Source: Penaeus vannamei
Lineage: Eukaryota > Arthropoda > Malacostraca > Decapoda > Penaeidae
Assembly (NCBI RefSeq): GCF_042767895.1
Contig: NC_091559.1
Span: 8,740,876-8,753,375, forward strand
DNA length: 12,500 nucleotides
Direction: 5' to 3'
The position numbers were made by a program, and so were the translations under genes. Positions within the stretch are counted from its first letter, which is position 1, and each line of letters opens with the position of its first letter. The notes beneath the pieces were generated by a model that was not told where the DNA came from, did not search any database, and saw only the letters and a program-made list of their open reading frames with translations. Below are positions 8,286 through 12,500 of this stretch, one piece after another.

Positions 8286-8288
<3 letters not shown>
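7957..8288. other. Non-coding spacer
   Basis: This is AT-rich sequence with a short CT run at about 8031-8050. No gene or repeat module was recognised. Confidence 0.5.

Positions 8289-8330
<42 letters not shown>
8289..8330 (+). repeat. (TC)21 microsatellite
   Basis: Twenty-one uninterrupted TC units span 42 bp. They are complementary to part of the (GA)n array at 8519-8602, so the two can pair across a ~190-base gap. Confidence 0.97.
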
Positions 8331-8332
<2 letters not shown>

Positions 8333-8397
8333 AACCTTTCTCATCCTCCTCCTCCTCTTCTCCGTCGCTTCCTCTTCCGCTCCAGCCCTGTCCGAGT

Positions 8398-8515
8398 AAG
8401 ACAGATAGATAGAAAGATGAATAAATAAATAGATTGATAGACAAAAAGATATGGATATAGATAGATAAAAAACAGATACATAGATATATAGATAGACTGG
8501 CAGACTGAGAGGTAA

Positions 8516-8518
<3 letters not shown>
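8398..8518 (+). repeat. Imperfect GATA-type repeat
   Basis: ATAGAT units with many substitutions lie immediately before the pure GA array. They have the same character as the longer tract at 9000-9360. Confidence 0.8.

Positions 8519-8602
<84 letters not shown>
8519..8602 (+). repeat. (GA)42 microsatellite
   Basis: 84 bp of perfect GA dinucleotides pass directly into the GACT array. The purine/pyrimidine strand asymmetry makes it a candidate for triplex (H-DNA) formation. The reverse-strand Ser-Leu frame across it is an artefact. Confidence 0.97.
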
Positions 8603-8607
<5 letters not shown>

Positions 8608-8699
8608 ACTGACTGACTGACTGACTGACTGACTGACTGACTGACTGACTGACTGACTGACTGACTGACTGACTGACTGACTGACTGACTGACTGACTG
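8603..8699 (+). repeat. (GACT)24 microsatellite
   Basis: Twenty-four perfect tetranucleotide units follow the GA array without a break. The unit differs from the neighbouring array by insertion of CT, so one array may have seeded the other. It has no spacers and is not CRISPR-like. The reverse frame is a repetitive Ser-Val-Gln string. Confidence 0.97.
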
Positions 8700-8720
8700 C
8701 AAACTAAGAAGAGAGATACT

Positions 8721-8724
8721 AAAA
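8721..8724 (-). terminator. Possible RNA polymerase III T4 terminator
   Basis: The first run of four T on the - strand after the cloverleaf ending at 8739 is at the same 15-nt distance as at 1289-1292. It lies in an ATT-rich stretch, so it may be fortuitous. Confidence 0.3.
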
Positions 8725-8738
8725 TAATAATAATAATC

Positions 8739-8809
8739 GCCTCCATCGGGGATCGAACCCGAGCCTGTCACGTAAGAGGCGACCGTGCTTTCCACTACAC
8801 CATGGACAC
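8739..8809 (-). tRNA. tRNA-like gene, CTT anticodon, probably tRNA-derived repeat or pseudogene
   Basis: Read on the - strand from 8809, this is a 71-nt cloverleaf with A box TGGTGTAGTGG, anticodon stem GTCGC/GTGAC (one G-T pair), loop CTCTTAC (anticodon CTT at 8776-8774) and a perfect T stem TCGGG/CCCGA around TTCGATC. The acceptor GTGTCCA/TGGAGGC pairs at six of seven positions, counting one G-T. CTT is a Lys anticodon, but the rest does not look like tRNA-Lys. Over the core it is almost the same as 1204-1274, while the flanks are unrelated. A T4 lies 15 nt past its 3' end (8724-8721). A dispersed tRNA-derived family is the likeliest reading. Confidence 0.5.
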
Positions 8810-8878
8810 ATAGGTTAGTTTAAAAGAAATTTGAATGCACTTTGAGGTTAGCTTCAGGCAATGCCACATCATCAGTCC

Positions 8879-8996
8879 TTGTGTGTGTGTGTGTACATTT
8901 GTCTCTGCTTACATATCCATCTTTGTCCGTATATAAATCTCTCTGTCTCTCTCTCCCTCTATTTATCTCTCCTTCTCTTCTATCTATCCGGTACAT
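8879..8996 (+). repeat. Short (TG)n and CT-rich sequence
   Basis: About seven TG units at 8880-8894 are followed by CT/TATC-rich sequence. It is a transition into the GATA tract with no coding content. Confidence 0.8.
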
Positions 8997-8998
8997 AA

Positions 8999-9360
8999 AA
9001 AGACAGATAGATAGATGGTTCTATAGATAGACGGGAAGATAGATAGATAAACAGATAAACAAACAGATAAATAAATAGACAAACATATAAATATACATAG
9101 ATAACATAGATAGATAGATAGATAGATAGATAGACAGAAAGATGAATAGACAGATAAACAGATATACAGAAATGTTGATAGATAAATAGATATATAGAGG
9201 TATAGATAGATAAATAGATATATAGAGGTATAGATAGATAAATAGATAAATAGATGAATAGACGGAGAGATAGAAATAGATAAAGATTGATAGCCAGACA
9301 TCTAGATAGAGATAGATAAATTAACAAATAGATAGAAAAAGATATCAAATAGATAGAAAG
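8999..9360 (+). repeat. Imperfect GATA/AAATAGATA tract with a 28-bp minisatellite
   Basis: About 360 bp of GATA units is interrupted by AAAT, GACA and similar variants. Within it, a 28-bp period is visible: copies of GATAAATAGATATATAGAGG begin at 9181 and 9209, and a partial one at 9237. Tyr/Leu/Ser/Ile frames on the - strand are artefacts of the tract. Confidence 0.9.
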
Positions 9361-9396
9361 ATCCTACCTATCATGTGTGTTTGCAGCCGCATCGCG

Positions 9397-9742
9397 GTTT
9401 ACTTTCAGAAGAGAAAGGCATAAAAGTGAGAGAAAGACGGAAACGGAGATAATAGATGCAAAGGAAGTGAAAGATAAGGAAAAAGAAAGACGCGAAGGAT
9501 AAAGACGAAACTGGCAATAACGCCAATAATCACAATAACAGTGGTAAGGGCGATCAGAGAAATGAAACAAATAAACACAATGGTAATAAAGATCAGGACT
9601 AGCACTTCTAAGAATGGGAATTGGAGTAAATGTGAGTCTATCAACACCAGCAATTGTGATGACAGTATTAGCGATGATCTAAGTTGTGAGCCGTATCACC
9701 TTCGCATGCCCTTGAAATCGCTGCCTTTGTCTACTACATAAC
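9397..9742 (+). repeat. Unclassified ~340-bp direct repeat, copy 2
   Basis: This copy aligns throughout with 5515-5851 in the same orientation, with a 3-bp indel near 9411 and scattered substitutions. Its left edge lies just beyond the GATA tract and its right edge abuts module X of the composite family in reverse orientation. An open frame at 9541-9741 (+) exists only in this copy; the corresponding frame in copy 1 is interrupted, so it is not treated as a gene. Confidence 0.8.
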
Positions 9743-9744
9743 CC

Positions 9745-10095
9745 TATTCTTTCGTGTGTGTTATTCGTTACTATGTATTTTTTCTATTGCATATGGCAAC
9801 TTTGGACATTTTTTTCACTTTTCATCGTCCTTCTTCCTGTTTTGCTAGCGCACTTTTCTGCATTTATTTATTTCGCAATTTTGTTCTTTCCCAGTTTTTA
9901 ATTCGCATTTTTATCGCACTTTCTACTTTCACTTTGTTCTTATTTTCTTTATATTTACTTTCTTCCCTTTATTTTCTGTTTTGTTTGCTCAGTTTTCTGT
10001 ATTTATTTAATTTGTAATGCTTCAAGCTTTCGCATATTTACCGCATTTTGACGCATTTTCTGATTTCACTTTTCTAATTATAGGGTCGTCTTAAT
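9745..10095 (-). repeat. Composite repeat, module X (reverse)
   Basis: The T-rich + strand reads CGCATTTTGACGCATTTTCT near 10042, CTTTCGCATATTTACCGC near 10028 and TGTATTTATTTAATTTG near 9998, the reverse complement of X at 1946-2181. There is no adjoining U or W copy, so this is an isolated X fragment beside the direct repeat at 9397-9742. Confidence 0.75.
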
Positions 10096-10447
10096 TTAGA
10101 TCGTTGGTTCCTTTTTTTCTTTCAGAGACCCCAGTCATGCCCCTCCAGACATGACCTCGATCCCAATCTGTTCTACAATGTATAGGCAATGATAGCGAGT
10201 TATCATATTATCAAATTCACTTCACTCAAAAAGCATGAAAAGAATTCGATAAACAAAAATCTACAATTACAATTAGATTTCATTTAGTTCGAGTTTCGTG
10301 AGAATTCAGATTTTCTTTCCTTTTTGTTCGACTGCGTTTTAAGTCTTGTGTAACAATGAAGCCAAATTCAGCCATCGGCTCTTAATCAGTGTGTGATTAC
10401 GTACATGCTGGAAACATCTGGACTCGAGAACTGAATACGCGTGATAT
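10096..10447. other. Non-coding spacer, no gene seen
   Basis: AT-rich DNA contains one moderately GC-rich stretch at 10125-10165. No repeat module or coding frame was recognised. Confidence 0.5.
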
Positions 10448-10452
10448 TTGAG

Positions 10453-10488
10453 GTCTTGGCGACCCCAGAAAAGACTTGGCGACCCCAG
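10453..10488 (+). repeat. 20-bp tandem duplication
   Basis: GTCTTGGCGACCCCAG at 10453-10468 recurs as GACTTGGCGACCCCAG at 10473-10488, a 20-bp period with about two copies, at the outer edge of module Y. Confidence 0.85.
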
Positions 10489-10489
10489 G

Positions 10490-10880
10490 GCTGGGAAAGA
10501 TTTAGGTCACGAGCACAGAAGATTCCCCCGTCAGTTGAAAGTCACTTCGTTATCGCAATTCCTACATCGGGAGAGGTGGCTGACGAGCCATCTGATTGCA
10601 GACCGTGTTCTCTACTCGACTGCTGTCTCAAGCAATAATCATCGCAAATATTTCTCTCCATAATAAGCTATTTTACCGAAAGCTAAACAATGCAGAATGA
10701 GGTCTTGTTTTGACGACCTACACTGCAACAGGAAAAATATGGTAAAATTTTGATGGACAGCACATAGAAAATTAATTTTGATTGACATCATGAGGTGCAC
10801 ATAGCCCACACGTATACACATGCAAAAACAAATACACACCCACAACTAAATACGGACTGCAACCGGGGTGGCTTGTTTTA
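10490..10880 (-). repeat. Composite repeat, modules U-V-Y (reverse)
   Basis: On the + strand, Y occupies about 10490-10605 (conserved core 10540-10557, then CTGACGAGCCATC near 10581). V follows at about 10606-10750 (CTCGACTGCTGTC, CATAATAAGCTATTTTACCG, GAATGAGGTCTTGTTTTGAC). U follows at about 10775-10875, ending ACGGACTGCAACCGGGG. V passes into Y without interruption, which defines the intact V-Y junction used to recognise the insertion at 2403-2841. Confidence 0.8.
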
Positions 10881-11270
10881 TTATTATTTTCCTTGTACTA
10901 TTTATACTTTATACTTTCGTATTTGTTTACGTCATGTATCTTTTCTTTTTACCTTTTAATATATAGTAAATTTATTTATTTTCGAATCTTTCGCAAATTA
11001 TTGTATTTTGACGCATTATCTAATTTCATTACTTTTTCTCACTTCATTTTTCTTGTTGAATTCTTATCGCGGAGATATGTGCTCTCCGAGTACTTCAGGT
11101 TTTAGTCCATATTCTATCCTCGACAGTTGTTTCAGACAATAATCCTCGCAAATATTTCTCGCATCTCATCATGCCTTGCACCTAACCCACACGCACACAC
11201 ATAAAAAGACAAATAATACACAAACAAGTACACAGCAGGGGAAACGGACTGCAACCGGGGCAATTTTTGT
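10880..11270 (-). repeat. Composite repeat, modules U-V-W-X (reverse)
   Basis: Reading down the - strand: U at about 11265-11170 (core CAGGGGAAACGGACTGCAAC on the + strand), a V that has lost its first half (11165-11100; only GCAAATATTTCTCGC and CTCGACAGTTGTTTCAGAC remain), W at about 11100-11060 (TTATCGCGGAGATA, GAGTACTTCAGG) and X at about 11060-10885. The next U follows at 10875. This mirrors 1670-2190 on the + strand. Confidence 0.75.
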
Positions 11271-11720
11271 TTTTATTATTATGCTCTTTCTTAGTACTTT
11301 TTAAACTTTCTTATTTGTTATCGTAATTTCTCTTTTTTTCATGCTTTACTATGACGCATTTTTAGACGCCTTTTTTCACTCTGTACTTATTTTGCAATGT
11401 TAATTTTTCTCTCGCACCGTTTTCTTAATTCCCATTTTATCACAGTTTTGACGCATTTCCACTTTAGCTTTCTCTTATTTTCTCGTTTTTTTCGCATTTT
11501 GATGCACATTCTACTCTAAATTTTTCTCACTCGAATTTATTTTCTAATTATTGCAAAGTTTGTTTTTATTTTTCTTATTCGAATTTTTATCACACTTTTG
11601 ACGCATTTTCTTTCACTTTTTGTCATTTTCACACCTTATTTTATTTTTCTACTTAATGTTTTGTTTCTCTTCAATATTGTTATTGTTTCTTCGCTTATTT
11701 CCTTTACCTTTCCTGTTCGA
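11270..11720 (-). repeat. Composite repeat, long X module with GACGCATTTT subrepeats (reverse)
   Basis: T-rich sequence is made of degenerate units around GACGCATTTT, seen at about 11353, 11450, 11501 (as GATGCACATT) and 11600 on the + strand, each followed by a CACTTT- or CTTT-rich stretch. The same motif occurs at 10050 and 11010 in the other X copies. This copy is the longest, which suggests that X varies in subrepeat number. Confidence 0.7.
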
Positions 11721-11844
11721 TTTTACATTTCACACACAAATTTATAGACATATTTACACATACAAGAATGGAGATAGAATTTCAGGGACATATTAATGTC
11801 CACATATGCAATTACATTGGAATATACGTATATTTTACATAGAA
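11721..11844. other. AT-rich spacer between composite fragments
   Basis: No landmark of U, V or W was recognised here. TATTTACACATAC-type sequence may be an eroded part of the family. Confidence 0.4.
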
Positions 11845-12040
11845 ATGTCTTCTTTTGACGTCCTACACTGAAATGAAAAAAAGGTAAATATTATTAACAG
11901 TATGAGTTGCACATGGCCCACACGCACACACATAAGTACAAACATAAAAACACACATACACATAAAAACACACATACACATAAAAACACACAATAGGGAA
12001 AAACTGATTGCAAACGGCGGGCGTCTTGTATTTTTTTTAT
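11845..12040 (-). repeat. Composite repeat, modules U and shortened V (reverse)
   Basis: On the + strand GACGTCCTACACTG near 11859 and ATGAAAAAAAGGTAAATATT represent the start of V. GAGTTGCACATGGCCCACAC near 11904 and AAAACTGATTGCAA near 12000 are the U landmarks. Inside U a 20-bp unit of ACACATACACATAAAAAC type is repeated at about 11947-11994. Toward P, GGCGGGCGTCTTGTA matches the P-U junction at 4780-4795. Confidence 0.75.
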
Positions 12041-12073
12041 GCCCGGGGCTTTTCATGTCTTTCAGCCCCGGGC
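12041..12073. repeat. Module P, second copy of the 10-bp GC hairpin
   Basis: GCCCGGGGCT at 12041-12050 pairs perfectly with AGCCCCGGGC at 12064-12073 around a 13-nt loop. Stem and loop length equal those at 4742-4774, and the loops differ by one base. Confidence 0.85.
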
Positions 12074-12137
12074 GAATCTGGCGCCCTTACCCTCTCGGCC
12101 ACGGTGCCGAGGGGCAACAGGATTGGGTTAGGAGAGG
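12074..12137 (-). repeat. Module H, tRNA-Leu-like head lacking the B box (reverse)
   Basis: On the - strand this reads CCTCTCCTAACCCAATCCTG, then the A box TGGCCGAGAGGG, then GGCGCCAGATTCG, and passes straight into hairpin P. Relative to 4642-4741, 67 bp are missing: 4676-4742 in copy-1 numbering, between two TCG trinucleotides at 4673-4675 and 4740-4742. The loss removes the B box and the 7-bp hairpin. Over the remaining 60 or so bases the two heads differ at only about three positions. Confidence 0.8.
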
Positions 12138-12164
12138 CTTTTATGTAGCATGTGCAACATATAT

Positions 12165-12258
12165 GTGATAATGTGTGAGCGTGCGTGTATGCGCGAGCGC
12201 GCGCGTGTATGCGTGTAAGCGTGTCAGCGCGCGTATGTATGTGTGTGCGAGCGCGTGA
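12165..12258 (+). repeat. Impure GT/GC alternating purine-pyrimidine tract
   Basis: GTGTGAGCGTGCGTGTATGC is followed by GCGCGAGCGCGCGCGTGTAT and similar sequence. Purine and pyrimidine alternate over most of the tract, a composition with potential to form Z-DNA. It lies between modules H and Z, where the copy at 4555-4605 has only a short CA-rich spacer. Confidence 0.8.
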
Positions 12259-12335
12259 TACTCAGGATAATTATATGACGATGGTGATGCGACAATGATG
12301 GTGAAAATAATGGATGATGAAGGTAATTTCTAGAT
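12259..12335 (-). repeat. Composite repeat, module Z (reverse)
   Basis: ATTATATGACGATGGTGATG and GCGACAATGATGGTGAAAAT match, as reverse complement, Z at 2990-3110 and 4490-4560. It extends the composite element outward beyond its tRNA-like head. Confidence 0.6.
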
Positions 12336-12500
12336 CGTGGATAAGCCCGGACTATGTTTGGACGCTCGGGTCGAAAATGTGAATGCACGAAACAGAATAA
12401 AAAGTCAAATACTAACTAAAAGCATTCAAAAATAAATTAGAATATGTTACAACTGAATTTCTTTCGAATCTAGTTCGCAAAAGTGTAAAATCTTATGCCG
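12336..12500. other. AT-rich end of window, nothing recognised
   Basis: No repeat landmark or coding frame was seen. The composite element appears to end before this stretch. Confidence 0.4.

Noticed and set aside
8603..8699. CRISPR-like array
   Set aside because: The GACT units are contiguous with no spacers, and the setting is eukaryotic. It is a tetranucleotide microsatellite.
8136..8795. 219-codon reverse frame through the GA and GACT arrays
   Set aside because: It consists largely of Ser-Leu and Ser-Val-Gln repeats produced by the microsatellites. Length comes from the absence of stops in those units.
9541..9741. 66-codon forward frame in the second 340-bp repeat
   Set aside because: The equivalent frame in the first copy is broken by in-frame stops, so it is not a conserved coding part of the repeat.

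Overview
The window reads as non-coding, repeat-dense DNA from an animal nuclear genome. AT-rich sequence carries very many simple-sequence tracts ((CA)n, (TC)n, (GA)n, (GACT)n, (GATA)n, (TAA)n and an ATT/ATC tract of about 850 bp) together with degenerate tRNA-derived repeats. This combination is typical of decapod crustaceans and fits a penaeid shrimp best. That assignment is an inference from repeat style, since no gene here can be used for placement. I found no convincing protein-coding gene, no rRNA, no recognisable transposase or reverse transcriptase, no viral gene and no CRISPR array. The long open frames lie in microsatellites or repeats and look like artefacts.

Most of the sequence between the microsatellites consists of fragments of one composite repeat family that I do not recognise by name. 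I label its modules Z (ATC-rich), H (tRNA-Leu-like head), P (10-bp GC-rich hairpin), U (core GGTTGCAATCAGTTTTCCCC, then a TG-rich stretch and GGGCCATGTGCAACTCATG), V (core AATAGCTTATTTTGGC), W (contains TATCTCCGCGATAA), X (A-rich, subrepeat GCGTCAAAAT) and Y (core AGTCACTTCGTTATCGCA on the opposite strand). The + strand from about 1670 to 3110 reads U-V-W-X-U-V-Y-Z. The - strand from about 12330 down to 10490 reads Z-H-P-U-(V)-X-U-V-W-X-U-V-Y. The subseries U-V-W-X-U-V-Y is therefore shared at both ends of the window in opposite orientation. Further pieces lie at 4105-4460 (-), 4470-5080 (+) and 9745-10095 (-).

Region by region: 1-1160 is unremarkable AT-rich DNA. A tRNA-like cloverleaf lies at 1204-1274. 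A foldback and the first composite block occupy 1630-2400. A different, widespread invertebrate-type repeat carrying (CA)n interrupts that block at 2403-2841. An ATC/ATT tract runs to about 3950. A truncated second SINE-type head sits at 4053-4100, followed by two composite fragments meeting head to head (4105-5080). An unclassified 340-bp repeat occurs at 5515-5851 and again at 9397-9742. CT-rich and TAA-rich tracts fill 6395-6745. A decayed tRNA-like fragment is at 6911-6957. A CpG-dense, 70% GC block at 7850-7956 is the only place resembling an exon or promoter. The (TC)n, (GA)n and (GACT)n arrays and a second cloverleaf (-) occupy 8289-8809, followed by GATA-type repeats to 9360. Inverted composite-repeat copies fill most of 9745 to 12330.

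No genes act together here. The interest lies in the modular repeat, its tRNA-like promoters, and the way microsatellites appear to grow out of particular modules.
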